From Lunularia cruciata (taxonomy: Eukaryota; Streptophyta; Marchantiopsida; Lunulariales; Lunulariaceae): DNA of 64,000 nt. The DNA is taken from positions 51,274,001-51,338,000 of the forward strand of contig OX419760.1 of assembly GCA_948567375.1 (NCBI GenBank). The letters are read 5' to 3'. The notes under the pieces were generated by a model. It made no database searches and was not told the DNA's origin. It saw nothing but the letters and a program-made list of their open reading frames with translations. Position numbers and translations under genes: made by a program. Position 1 is the stretch's first letter. Each line of letters opens with the position of its first letter. Positions 1-12,200 of the stretch are shown here, piece after piece.

Positions 1-1544
1 CTCACCGCCTTCTTACCTAGTATAGTGAGTCTTTGGGTCTTCCGCTGTGCTTGAGGCAACTCTTCCTCTTTGGTTTTTGTCCACTTCGTTGTCTTTGGAC
101 TTCTTACTTCTTCTATTGCTTGCTGTCTTGTTTTGATGAAGTGATCATCACTGGCTTGTAGGTGTGAAATGTAGTATTGCAATGTAGTTCTTCATTCACT
201 TCTCATCATAGATCAGGATGGAAATATGACACCATGTGTCGCCTCTCTTCTGTTGTCAGCAAAGTCAATCCATAGTAGAAGTGTGTTGCAAACGGTGCAA
301 AATAATGTGGAGGCAAATTAGTTCTCCAATTGATGACCATCTACCTTATTTTCTAGAGTAAGCACTTTGCCCAGTTTACCTTCACACCTGCAAACATTTG
401 GTGGAAGAAGACAGCCTGTTGCATGTTCACGTATGTTGTTCGTTCAGGTTTGAACATAGCCATTATTGCTGCTCTGATGCTTCATTTAATTGGGTCCCAA
501 TAGGACTCCACCTTGTAGCCATCAGTCATACGCAGAGCAAAGAACAAATTGCAAATTTCTATAGTCTCCTTTGCAACATCACATTTCTAATAGAAGGTGA
601 TCCCAATTGCCTCTCTTGCTTCCTTCCCCAATACTAACTTCCAATTCTACTTAGTCTATCAAGCCAGATTTCCTCTCTTCCCCTTGACTTTAGGGCCTTC
701 CTCACAATTACTGGCACAATCTCTGCCATGACTCATGGGAAACTGAAATTCTAGTTCTAGGCTAAAAACATAATACGAAGTCTATTCAAGACTCTGATCC
801 TTGCTATGACATCAAACCTCCAAATTGCAAAGCTCCTTATTGCAAGTGCATGCTTGACCTTCTTTGCCATGATTTTCTCTCTCGTTCTTTGGCATTGGAA
901 AACTATACCCTCTCCTAGACGTGACACTCTAACCCCTTTTGGACTTCAGAAAATTTCACTCTCGATTGGCTTCTTGACATGTATTACTGCAAGACAACTA
1001 CTCAAAGGAACATGATACCTACTTGATATATTCAATTTCTCCCTACGCAATTGCAACTCGTCTTGTTTACCTTTTTCACCAAATGTGCAAAAGAGCGAGA
1101 AAAAAAATAGATATATTGCTTTTGTCCTTTCTGTTTTTTTCATCTCGCTGTGCACTTTATATTGCCCCAAAGTGTAGTCATTCTTTAGTCAATTTCAAAA
1201 TTGACTCCCCCCATCTTCTATGTGTTGATTTCCTATCACTATCAAGGCATGCTTCTCCTACCTCCGCCGTTTCTTGAAATGTACTTTCTTGCCACATAGA
1301 AAGGTTGTTACACCGTCTTTGTATCGGTCTTTGCTTCCTGGTCCAAAGACAATCTTCTTCAGACTTGTCTCTTCTTTGGACCCCCCTTCCGAGTACTTGC
1401 ACTTTTTGACCCAAAGTCGACTTCTTCAAGTTTACTCCAAAGACACACCTAAGCATTCTTTCCTTTGTAATTTGGCTTTCTTACTAAGTTCTTCTTCAAA
1501 ACTCTAACAAAATAGAAGAAAACAAAAAAAATGTTGGTACAACA
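1..1544 (-). mobile_element. LORF family 1 LTR-like element, 5' part, cut by window edge
   Basis: The minus-strand start of the element (a degenerate form of TGTGGTACCCACATTTTTTG) is read at 1544 down to about 1524, and the rest runs leftward off the window. The antisense of about 1-780 matches the first 250 or so codons of the coiled-coil frame seen in the copy at 9224-12925, including the segment around FKPEQTTYV. Stops and small indels break the frame. No target duplication can be checked because the other end lies outside the window. Confidence 0.75.
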
Positions 1545-2596
1545 ATATTGATGGCCTACAATGTATAAGGATACTCATGTTTACATTTGAAGATGTGATG
1601 CCTATCAAAGAACCAATGGCTACTTCCTAGTGGCCTTTGAGACCAATTTTGCTATTGGCCTCATTTGAGAAATAGGGATTTGATTTCGTGGGACCAATAC
1701 AATTGGTAACTCAAGTCTTAAGGAAAAGATATATTTTGGTTTGTATTGACTATGCCACCAAAATGGTTGAAGTCAAGGAGACTTGGATAGATGATGTGGA
1801 AATAGTTGCAGAATTTTTCTTTTGAGATATCATCTCCCAATATGGATGTCCTTTGGAGTTGGTTGGTGATCACAAAACTCATTTTTTGAACTTTATGATG
1901 GAAGGGTTAACCAAGTACTTCCAAATTAAACATTGGAATACAACTCCATATAACCCAAAAGACAATTTACTAGCAGAGAATGCAACCAGATTGCTCTATA
2001 AAATTAGTAATAAGGTGATTTTCAATTATGCCTATGATTGGGATACAAAGTTACCTACTATATTATAGGCATACCGCACAATACAAAAAATTACAACCAA
2101 GCAAACTCCATACTTTTTAACATATGGATTGCATCTTATATTTCCAGTTGACTTTGAAGTACCAACTTATTGGATTTTGTGTGAAGGATGTTTGACGGAG
2201 GAAGAAAGTCAAGCACTTCAAATTCATCAACTTATGGGGTTGGAAGAAAAAAGAGATGATGCAATGCAAACCACAAAGGCAGTACAAGAGCAACAAAAAG
2301 TCAGGCATGATAAGCGCATTAAGCTTGTGGCTGTTTGGGAGGGAGATTTGGTATTGTTGTATGACAATCGTCAAATAATTTTTTCCAGGCAAGCTGCACT
2401 TGTGATGGATAGGACCATATCGTGTGACCCACATTTATGATTATGGATCTATTCAACTTGCTGATTTGGAAGGGCAACCATTTGCCACTCGAGTGAATGG
2501 GTGGAGAGTTCAAAAATACTGGACCATGGACCCCGATTTGTATAAAGCACCCAAGGTTTGTGTTCACGAAGACACTCACATTTGAGGGAGGAGGTA
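1545..2596 (+). pseudogene. Ty3/gypsy integrase remnant (Tat/Athila-like) with 3' polypurine tract
   Basis: Decayed integrase core, read mainly in one frame with stops. The first catalytic Asp lies in CIDYATKMVEV (about 1743-1775), the second in VGDHKTHF (about 1862-1885), and the Glu in NLLAENATRLL (about 1965-2000). A C-terminal GPY-type module follows (WIGPYRVTHIYDYGSIQLAD, about 2405-2470). There is no chromodomain. The segment ends in a purine run (about 2583-2594, GAGGGAGGAGG) that directly abuts the LTR starting at 2597, as expected for a plus-strand polypurine primer. The C-terminal sequence resembles the non-chromovirus Tat/Athila branch. gag and RT of this element are not in the window. 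Confidence 0.75.
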
Positions 2597-3278
2597 TGTG
2601 GTACCCACATTTTTTGGTTTGAGTTGGTTTAAGGGGTTTATTTAGAGAAGAAGTGTATAGTTGAAGGGGAATTGAGCACAAAGGATGGAAGAAAGAAGAA
2701 GATTCACATTTTTGTATCAATCCAAAGAAAGTTACCTAGGATCAGTAATTGTCAATACTCGGACTGGATCTATTAGATTTCAACCCAAAGTAAGGATACT
2801 TTGCCTTGGGATGATCAACCTAAAGCCAAGACAATATAACAACTTTCCTTTAAGATTGGAAAGTCAAGATTGTACTGCACAAAAAATGGCTAAGGCACGA
2901 GCAGGAGAAATTGATAGTGATAGGAGAAGTGCATGTAGAAGGTGTGATTTCTTGGTAGAAAAGCATTTGAAGAATGACTAAGAAACATCAGACTATAAGT
3001 AGCCATTTTTGAGAGGGATTGAATCATCACAATCAAGATTGTTTGGAAAGATTTGAAAGATTTGTGATTATGGGTGTTGTAATTTGGGACAAGACTGCAA
3101 TCTAGTGCTTGTTACTCTCTTCTGGTTGTAGTTTCTCCCTTAAAGATTAAAGACACAACCAAGTAGAATTGTTTATTACTATTTGACTTTGTATTTGACC
3201 AATTCTGAATTGTATCTCTATGGGAACAAACTTCACTTACCTGATTACCACAAAAGTGATATTGGTTAAGTTTTCACA
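2597..3278 (+). repeat. Short (682 bp) LTR of the LORF family 1 type
   Basis: It starts TGTGGTACCCACATTTTTTG and ends TTTTCACA. Both ends match the roughly 3.7-kb LORF copies, but most of the interior, including most of the coiled-coil frame, is missing. A gypsy polypurine tract lies immediately upstream and a tRNA-Asp-type primer site immediately downstream. That makes it a genuine LTR, and it is the main reason for reading the long copies as LTRs too. Flanking 5-mers (AGGTA and TGATT) differ, as expected for an LTR joined to internal sequence on both sides. Confidence 0.7.
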
Positions 3279-3285
3279 TGATTTT

Positions 3286-3302
3286 TGGCATTGCTGCCGG
3301 GG
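3286..3302 (+). other. Primer binding site, tRNA-Asp type (degenerate)
   Basis: TGGCATTGCTGCCGGGG lies 7 bases after the LTR end. It agrees at 13 of 17 positions with the tRNA-Asp primer site used by Athila/Tat/Ogre-type gypsy elements (TGGCGCCGTTGCCGGGG). Three of the four differences are C-to-T or G-to-A. The internal region that should follow is replaced by an inverted LTR fragment. Confidence 0.65.
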
Positions 3303-3470
3303 TGTGACAACCCAGCAAATATCAATTTTACGATAATCAGGTAAGTAAAGTTTGATCCCGTAGAGATACAATTCAGAATTGGTCAAATACAAAGTCAAAC
3401 AATAACAATGTCAATTCCTCTTGGTTGAGTCTATAATCTCTTAGTTAGAAACCACACCCAAAAAAGAGTA
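3303..3470 (-). repeat. LORF family 1 LTR end fragment
   Basis: It begins TGTGACAACCCAGCAAATATC on the plus strand, which is the inverted 3' terminus of the family, and is truncated after 168 bp where a plus-strand copy begins at 3473. The two copies therefore sit in opposite orientation. Confidence 0.75.
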
Positions 3471-3472
3471 CC

Positions 3473-4792
3473 TATGGTGCCCACATTTTTTGTCTTTTTT
3501 GTTTTGTTAGCGTTTTGAGAAAGAAGTTAGTACAAAAGCTAAATTACAAAGAAAAGAATGGACGGGTGTGTCTTCGGAGTAATTTTTCCCAAAGAAGTCA
3601 ACTTTGGGACGGAAAATGGAAGTACTTAGAAGGGAGGGTACAAAGAGACAAGTCCAAAGACATCATCTTTGGATTGGGTAGCAAGGGCCAATAGAAAGAT
3701 GGTGTAACAACCTCTCTACGTGGCAAGAAAGTACACTTCAAAAATAGCAGAGGCAGAAGAAGCATGTCACTATTTTAGTGCTTCTCACAATAAGAATTGG
3801 TACAAGGTAGATAGTTATAAAGACCTAATAAGAAGGAGTCTAGTCAAAGCTTTGATGGCTATGTTTAAGCCAGAGCAAACCACCTATGTTATGAAGCAAT
3901 AAGCTATATTCTCTCACAAGATGTTTGTAGGAGAAGTGATGAATTGGGTGAAGTGCTTTCACCAAAGAGTAGGCCATATGATGAAGAGTTGGAGAATGGA
4001 CATGCCACCCCATTACTCTGTACTTTTTGTAGCCCATTTCTATTTGGGATTGAACCAACTTAGCTTAGAGGAGAAAGGATGGATGGTATAGCTCTTTTAT
4101 CCCAATCTACATTGAGTTGCAGATATGGACAAACAATATTACATAAAATGAGTTTTGAAGGTGATGAACACTTTGCCAAGACGGGGTAGGAGAAGATAAT
4201 GATGGTGAGCCAACATTATCCCAAGGCCAAGGAAGCAAGGTAGACCTAAAGAAGGAGTCTCATTGGTTCAGCCACAAAAGACAAGGAGGCTGAATCCAAA
4301 GCAAGAGATGGTGGTGGTGAACCTATCATTGCATGGAGAACTGCAAGGAGAAGCCGAGACTCAAGAGAAGAAGAAGAGCTCACATTGCAAAGTAAGGAAT
4401 CTAGTAGTGAGAGTAAGGGAGAGCCTAAAGTCCAACAATCGGTGGAAGAATAGGCTAAAGAAGAAAATTGGGAATTCCATACATAGATTGCATGCATGGA
4501 AGGAGGAGATAGCAAATATGTGAAGTTGGCCAAGGTGGATAATCCAGAGGAAAGAGAAGAGGAGCCAATCTTGGTGTTTCCAAAAGGGGTGAGATCAAAG
4601 ACAAGTTTGTAGGTCATAATTGCAGGCCCAAGTAAAGCCAAGGAAGAAGAAGAAAGCTTGGAAGAGATGACTTTGAAGATACAAAGATCAAGACTTCAAG
4701 GTAAGGCACCATCCAAAGAAGCACCTACCAAAGCTGAAGAACAAGAAGATGTTGCAAAAGAATGTAGTGGAGTAGATATCTATTGAAGATTG
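3473..4792 (+). mobile_element. LORF family 1 element, 5' half (continues at 26476)
   Basis: It starts TATGGTGCCCACATTTTTTG (TG decayed to TA). From about 3720 it carries the first half of the coiled-coil frame: a KALMAMFKPEQTTYVMK block, an HYSVLFVAHFYLGLNQL block, and the acidic region near EEEELTLQSKESSSESKGE. The frame stops at codon ATT of the conserved IVCPLL motif, where the methyltransferase gypsy is inserted. Reading resumes in register at 26476 with IVCPLL. No matching target duplication was found for the outer ends (3468-3472 GTACC against GTTCT after 28356). Confidence 0.75.
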
Positions 4793-5234
4793 TGTCACGC
4801 TATTTGTAGTGTCGCATCTAGATTGCTCGTACACTGGAGTTGCATTGATAGTAGTTAGAGTTATTTCAGTAGTTTCTCAAAGACTACTTTCTAACGGTCA
4901 GATTTTGTGTTTGGGGTACTGACTTCACGGTAGGGCCCACTGTCACTTTGCACCGTCGAGTGTGCCATCATCAGGACCGTTAGGGCTCAGACCTAGCTCG
5001 AGTCTAGGGGGTATACTTTTGAAGTGCAGCTCCAGAGAGCTCATTGCTCTAATGTTGAGCCTTTGAGTTCCTAGCTATGGTGGACAGAGGCCGGCAAGCG
5101 TCACCTGGATTCTTTATGCTTGAGTGGGTGTGGCTTCAATGTAATCAGTGCCTAGTTGTTGGCAGTTTATAGAGTGACATATCAAGTATTGATCTGAGTT
5201 GAGTTGAGTTGAGAGTGTAAACAATCTGATTACA
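4793..5234 (+). repeat. Left LTR segment (segment b only) of the methyltransferase gypsy
   Basis: It matches 25916-26372 along its length, from TGTCACGCTATTTGTAGTG to AATCTGATTACA. A GAGTT microsatellite near its end is longer in the right copy. The other part of the LTR (segment a, present at 25809 and again at 26373) is absent here. A weak primer-site candidate (TTACATCAGAGA, compare TGGTATCAGAGC of tRNA-Met) overlaps its end. Many differences from the right copy are CG to TG or CA. Confidence 0.8.
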
Positions 5235-6729
5235 TCAGAGAAGTGAAATCAGGGGGAAATTGGGTGCATGAACTTTGAGTGTTGGTGTTATCTCCAAGCT
5301 TGGTGATCATTCGTAGCTTGATTCAAGTTCAGCTTTTCCCTAGTATGCAGAAGCTCATTCAATTGATGCAAATTTGGCAGTAAGGCAGACGGTGTGCGGA
5401 AGCACTGGCCAATTTTTGAGCAAAGAAAGAGCAAATTTTGAGCATTGGTTGTGATTTTGAGCTCAAGAGGTGAAGGCAAGACCAATTTGTTGCGAGTTGG
5501 GCTCTGAAAGTCAAATTGAAGCTGGAGTTAGGAAGCTATTTTCATGAATTTGTGATTTGGAGAAACCCGTATTGTCAATTTGGCTCAAGTGGAAAGTTAG
5601 CGGGGGATTTGGTGGATAGCTAACTTTAGGGTTTATGTTAGATTTTTGCTGGATTTTACGTTAGATTTTGGCCAGATTTGGAGGACTTTTGCTAGTTTGG
5701 AGGACTTTTGCAAGTTTGGAGAAGTTTTGCCAATTTTGGAGGAGGTTCAAAGTGGCAAGAAGAAAGGACTCATTTGGCATTTAGAGGCTTCATGGCATAG
5801 GGCTATGGGCTATGAGAGGCTACAAAGGCCCAAGCGTGAGGCTAGCTAGTTTAGAGTAGATCTTGGTCATTGGTTGGCAAAATCTGCCTTTCTTGCTAGA
5901 TTGTGCGCAATAGGGTTTAACCCCTAGATCTCTTGCTCCTAGACTGGTGCCCTAGCCAACATGTCTACCCTCACTTGTTGTCCTAGTGATTGAGAAATGT
6001 TATCTATACACATGTAGCTTTGGCTAGGAGAGGCAATTTGATCCCATTCTTGGTGATCCTGGTAGCTTAGGACTTAGATACAAACTTCTCTTATGTCAAA
6101 TGCCAAATTTGTGCAGAGTCAATCCCATGTTGTTTTATGAGATGGAGGGTTTTTGTTTAGATTTCTTGTGATTGGACCTCCTCCATTCTTTGCTTCCTGT
6201 TTGTGCACCACGTTTGTGTGAGATACCCTGACTTTTGAGTGTTGGTGCTCTGGTGTGCTCTCGATAGTGAGGCTAGAGTGATGACAAGTCATACTACCTT
6301 TGTTTCTCTCCAATGAGATAGGAAGTCATGACCTGCAGACCATGAGAGTGTGTGTTATGATGGCAGGTTACAGGTTGCCCTTTCCCATAGTGTAGTTATC
6401 TCGATTAGAGTAACATTAGTGGGTAGTGCTTAGTTGGTATTGGCACTTGGTGGTGTTGGCACTTGGTAGGGTATGCACTTGGTGGGGTACTTGCGGTTGC
6501 AGTTGGTGGTTTGAGTTGCAATTGCGGTTACTTTGTCACGATAGAGTTATTTGGGGATTCCAGAGGAGATAGCCTTGTAGTATGCATTGGGTTTACTCGG
6601 AGTGGCACTTGGCATCAGCTTGTATCTCAAGTCCCAATGAGGAAGAAGATTGACTTTGAGTTGGAATTCGACACAAGAGCTGATTCAGTTGAGAGTGCAC
6701 TTGGTGTGTCCGCACCACTGTTGTAGGAC
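5235..6729 (+). other. Gypsy 5' leader, no gene recognised
   Basis: This stretch between the left LTR segment and gag holds no recognisable domain. It has short local repeats: GGAGGACTTTTGC-type units at 5680-5740 and GGCACTTGGT-type units at 6440-6510. It is most likely untranslated leader plus a poorly conserved N-terminal gag part. Confidence 0.55.
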
Positions 6730-8300
6730 ATGGACAAGATTTATCGGGCCTCCAAAGGCCCTAGGTGTTACTTTGGTACGGTGGGTATCATTGAGTTGGA
6801 TGACTTCATCCAGGAGTTTGATAGTTGGTGTGATCTGCAGCAGATGCGGAACCCGATTTTGTTCACACCTTTCATGGCATGGAAGGGGTTGTTTCCACAT
6901 CTAGAAGATCTGCCAATGGATGACTACCATGAGTTCAGGAGAGCTCATTTGGAGGAGATCAAGTTATGGAAACAATATTAGTCTCCAAATTATATCTCTA
7001 TCACTTCAGGTTCGGTGGCCAAAAGTAGATTGGTTGTACCTACGAGTTCTAGCTCAAGTAGTGTTGGTGGAGCTAGTGGAGGTCCACTAGCTGGAGATAT
7101 TGCTACTACGAGTAGAGGTACCGTTGCAAGAGGTGGTGTGGTACCAGGGTTTAACCCCATGGTGGAGTTCTTCTAGTGTTTGAGGCAGAACTACTAGGGA
7201 GTGCGGATTGACAAGCTGAGGAGCTTGTAAGAGTTCTTGCGGAAGGCTGGAGAGAGCCTATGTGAGGCATACGCTTGCATGAGGCGGTTGATCACTTTCA
7301 CTCAGGGAGTTATTGAGGCCCAAGCAATCTAGTTCTAGTATGGGATACTAGACAGGGAGTTACAACATAGAGTTCGTGATGCTATGTTGTTGTAGGCTAC
7401 TTTGCCCACTTTGGCAGTGATCGTTGGTTTGGCTGAGCATATTGAGCTCAACATGGTGGAGGAGAGAGTGGTGACATCTGGATTTGGTAAGGAGATCCCA
7501 TCCACGGCTGTGACTTCTTCTAGAGTGCAGCAAAGTCCACCATGCCCAATTGGTTTTTGAGGACAAGGTGGACAGCCCAGATCCTATGGAGCGAGTGGAG
7601 GGCCTAGTGGAGTTAGACCCTTACCTTCATTTTTGGGTCAGCAATAGTCAGTGAGTAGTGGTGTTGCTTGTTGGACTTGTGGTGGACCTCACCATCCGAG
7701 AGAGTGTACTCAGGGCAGTAGACTTGATACCTTGGGTGCATCACAACCAACATGGAGGCAGTGTGAGCATTGCCACAGATTTGGTCACACTAGTGACAGG
7801 TGTTTTGACCTACACCCAAAGTTACAGAGTGGTAAGGCTGCTATTGCATGTAGTAGAGGAGCTCCAATTCATGGAAGACAAGGTGGTAATAGAGGATCTA
7901 CACCTTGTAGGGGTGCAATACCTACCCTTACTTCTGATACAGCTTTGGCTACTTGTATTGAGCAGTTGGAGCAGAGATTGGCTAGTATGGCTATTGCTCA
8001 GAGGATCTTAGGTTTGGGTGCTGAGGCTTCCACCTCATATGCAGGTGATGGAGATGCTCTGGACTTCATGTGCAGAGCAACACAAGTAGATGCATTTGCA
8101 GCAGTGACTAGGAGTGCAATATGTGCTCTAGAGCCTAGAGGAGCATCAATGGAGTTGGACCCACAGAGAGGAGAGGTTGGGAGACAAGTCAAACTTCTTC
8201 AATCTTTCACGCTATTTGAGGTATTGTTCACAACATCCATGGTTCCTAAACATCCCAGTGCAAGTGTGGTAGGTGGTGCATGATGGACTACCTGCTAGTC
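6730..8300 (+). pseudogene. Gypsy gag (capsid and two zinc knuckles)
   Basis: The first block (6730-6981) includes FGTVGIIELDDFIQEFDSWC and a PFMAWKGLFPHLEDL segment. The capsid-like block at about 7160-7470 contains FLRKAGESLCEAYACMRRL and GILDRELQHRVRDAM, read through several TAG stops. A nucleocapsid follows at 7651-7810 with two Cys/His knuckles: CWTCGGPHHPREC (one residue shorter than the CX2CX4HX4C norm) and CEHCHRFGHTSDRC (exact CX2CX4HX4C). Gag would package the element RNA in cytoplasmic particles. Most stops are TAG or TAA where CAG or CAA is expected. Confidence 0.75.
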
Positions 8301-8620
8301 AGCCACCTACTACTACATAAACTAAGTCTAGCATGATGCTGGGGGCGGCTCAGCTGATTATGCGGCACCCTTTGTTTTTGGCCAGTGATATGTTTACATT
8401 GGAAGTTGACCCAACCCCAATATTTTGGTCCGCTGCCACGTTGTGTGAGAGTAGAGATGGTGCGGTTCCTACTACTAGAGTAGAGGTGGTTGGTAGTGGA
8501 GCTGACGTGGTTGAGGAGCATGAGATCCGTTCAGCTACCAGTGGTTTGTGGCAAGAAGTAGCAGCTAGATTGGAGGAGTTGCCAGCTAGACTGGCCTTTG
8601 AGAGAGCACGGTTTACACCT

Positions 8621-8770
8621 GTTATTGTCCTATTGGATAACCAAAGGGGGATTTTCTGTTTGGTGGGACCTTCAAGGAAGGTCAACACACCACAAAGAGT
8701 CTTGTTAGACTCTGGTGCGTAGCCTCTTATGTTGGGGAAGGCTGCAGTTGTTGGTCTAGAGTAACGAAAG
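8621..8770 (+). pseudogene. Retroviral-type aspartic protease remnant
   Basis: The active-site motif LLDSGA lies at about 8702-8719 and is followed at once by a TAG stop, then PLMLGKAAVVGLE. The D-S-G-A core fits an Asp-protease that would cleave the polyprotein. Reading continues with many stops to the insertion at 9223, and this stretch links protease and methyltransferase. Apart from the active site, little of the fold can be recognised. Confidence 0.6.
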
Positions 8771-9223
8771 ACCGATGTGGAGAGGTGTCCATTTCAGATC
8801 TAGACATCTCTGGGTGGTGGTTCGACACAATACATCAGACGTGGGGAGCTTGTTGTCTAGGTTCAGCCTAGTCATCCGACTGATAGCTTGGTGGTGAGAG
8901 CTCAGGCTATTGCAACAATAGTTCAATGATATGATGCACTAGTTGGGGGAGCAGTGTTATACCCCATGGGTTTCAGCATTGACTATTAGGAGGAGATAGC
9001 CTCCTATAATACTTGGTTGGCAGTCTAGTGAGGGACGGGTATGTTGCCTACCAAAACGCTTCAATAGTGGCAGTCTTGGCTCACTACACTCCTGGACCAT
9101 GGCAGCATCAGTTTTACCTTTCAGTGGTGCAATTACTTGGCTTGGTGACTTGTTGGAGGGGAACTCACATCCAGAGAATACTCCAGTACTAAAGGAGATT
9201 ACACGGCTTTGGAGTATGAGTGG

Positions 9224-12200
9224 TGTGACAACCCGGCAAATATCACTTTTGCGGTAATCGGGTCAGTAGAGTTCGTTCCCATAGAGATACTATCCAGAAT
9301 TGGTCAAATACAAAGTCAAAAGTCACAATGGCAGTTCTTCTTGATAGCTTCTTTAATCTCTCATGTAGAAACTACACCCAAAAGAGAGTAACAAGCTCAC
9401 ATTCTTGACAACTTTTCATGAATACACACACACATAATCACAACATAGCAAATTTTGTCCAAACAACTCTTGATTGTGATGATTCAGATTCTCCTGAAGA
9501 CGGCACTTCACTGCAAAGACCGATTTTGCCTCGGAATTGTGTTCCACTCCTCCACTGAAGGCACATCTTCCTTGATCAAAATTGCTTCACATCAACTTCG
9601 TGCTGCACTTATAAATGCAGAATACTAACAACACTACAATTCCTCTCAGACCTATCAAGGCATTACTCCGATGCACTTCACTCAGGATCAAACACACAAA
9701 ATGAAGATCAAGGCTGCAGATTCCAACATCCACAAACACATTGACTTGCTCTTCGGAATTCTCCACACACTCACAAACAAAACACAAAATTGACAATCGG
9801 AATTAAGCTTAAGCGACAAGCACTAAGGATAGCACTTTGCTTTATCTATCTTCAGAAATTTGAATACTGAATAACATCATATTGCGAATGCTCCACTTAA
9901 ATATGAAGCAAATGGCAGACTTGCCTACCTAGGTACCGCTTCCTAACATCCTTTCCTACCTATAGATCCCAAGGGACAATCTACCTCTTCATATCTGCCT
10001 TTTCCTATCTCAAAATTGACTTCTATCCCGATCCGATGTCTACCTCATCATCGGCTTCCAAACCCGATGATCTTCTTACTATTTCACCTTCTTTGGGTAT
10101 GACTGATTCTACTAATTTCTTTACTAAGTCTATGACTTCTTCACTACAATCTACAATTGAGCTCAGGGGTAATCTATCTACATTCTTATCTCCCGACCCA
10201 CTCTTCTCTAATGTGTCAATCCTCAAGTCCGATGATACTTGTATTCCTACTTCTGCAACGTCGGATTTCTTCTCCACTTTCACACTATTCTGAATTTTCT
10301 CTAACTCCAAATTGACTAAATCCAGTCTAAGAATAACATTATTCTCTACATTTAACATTTTCCTATCTACACGCTCTCTTAGCCGAATCAGCGATGTGTT
10401 CATATCCACATCCTTGGCTTTTTGCTTCCGAGTCTCCTGCACAAGTAATTTCAACTCATGTAGGCAAGCTTCCTCCAATCTCCCTTCAGCCTTTGTGCTT
10501 AAGATCGCTCTTAATTTCCCCGCAACTTCTCTTACTGATTCTGATTCATATCCTCAAGAGCGTTCTACCTTCAATTCCTCACGATACATCTTCAACTCGT
10601 CTTCATATTCTACAACAAGCATCTTCTTCTCTTTTGCATATTGCATGCCTTGCTATTCTGCGCTCTTGACAAGTTCTTGCAATCGCTCTTCTTCTTCTTG
10701 CCTGGACGCCAACTCTCTCTGCCATGCTTGATCTTTTGCTATGGCACTCTTCTTCAAGCTGTCCAACTCCTGCTCCATCACGATGTTCATCGCCTTCAAA
10801 TGAACATTCTCGATGCGCACATCACTCACTTTTTCCTTCATTTTGCTTAGCCACATTGCCTGCTCCTTCAATTCTCCGGCTTGCCTCTGCAATTCCTTCT
10901 CCTTCTTTGCGCAACTTCCTTGTAACAGGGTCATCGTTTTCTTTCTCAAGCCTTCCTCCCTCTTAAGTTCTTCAATTTCTTCATTTCTTTGGACTTGTTG
11001 CTCTTGCAACCCCTGCACTTCACTCAATAGATGTTTCACCACCTGCAACTCATTCATCCCCTTCCTACAATCTTGGGGAATTCCTCTCTAATGTTCTTTC
11101 AACAGCTCAAGCAATGGTGTGACCACCTTCTTCAAATATGATATCCCGCCAAAGTTTTCTTCCTCTTCATTGCCATCTTCGTCTAGAGTTTTCTCCTCCG
11201 TCATCGGCTCCTTCATCCAAAGTTGTGATCGTCGTATCTTCATTGTGTCGGCACTTTCTTCATCTTGGCCTCTTGAACTCGGCCCCGCGGGATTCTCTGC
11301 TTCCTCTTCTGCTCTTGACTTGTTTGCTATCATCGTCTGACAAGCCTCACTTACTGTTGCCGACTGTTGGACTTCTGGCTCTCCATCGCTTTCGCTCCCT
11401 GACTCCTCACTTTTCAAGGTGAGCTCTTCTTCTTCCGAGTCCTCTTCTTGCGACTCAATCTCTTCCCTAGACTCCGATCCTGATGATGCCTCTCTTACGA
11501 CTTTTGTTGTCTTCAACATCAGCCACCGAGTCTTTCTTTGCATGGGAGACGACTTGGCTTCTTTGGGTTTGATGTGCTTCTTTGTCTTTGGACTGGTGAT
11601 GTCTTTGATTTTCCACTGTCCCATCCTCGCAAAGTACTCGTCATTCGCTCAAAGATGCAGCATATACTTGCGCTCCTCATCGTATGCTTCCCTTCTTAAA
11701 TCGGGGTGCATGTGAGACACCATACAATGATGCTCGTCTTCGGATAGTAAATTCAGCCCAAAGAAGAAGTGAGCTACGAATGGTGCAAAATAATGCGGTG
11801 GCGAGCCTATTTGCCAATTCACGACCATCTGCCTCGTTTGGTGATGGAAGCACCTCGCCCAATTAACTGGAACTCCTACAAACATTTGATGGAAAAAGAC
11901 AACATGTTGCATGGTCACATAGGTTGTTTGTTCTGGCTTGAACATGGCCATCATTGCCCCCACAATACTTCTTTGGATTGGGTCCCGATAGGACTCCACC
12001 TTGTAACCATTCGTAGTTCTTGGAGCAAAAAATGAGTTGCGGATCTCCGTTATCTCCTCTACAGCATCACACTTCTGATAGAAGGTGATCCCTGTCGGCT
12101 CTCCTGCTTCTCTCTCCAATACTAACTTCCAATCCGACTCAATCCATCGAGCCGGATTGCCTCTCTTCCCTTCCACCTCGAGACCCTCCTCACAATTACT

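Noticed and set aside
7658-8011. 117-codon frame over the gypsy nucleocapsid
   Set aside because: It is a shadow of the frame at 7651-8283, which holds the two zinc knuckles.
10036-11715. Many Ser-rich open frames on the plus strand of the LORF elements
   Set aside because: They are antisense of the Glu/Lys-rich coiled-coil frame. Antisense of GAA, GAG and AAG gives Ser, Phe, Leu and few stops.
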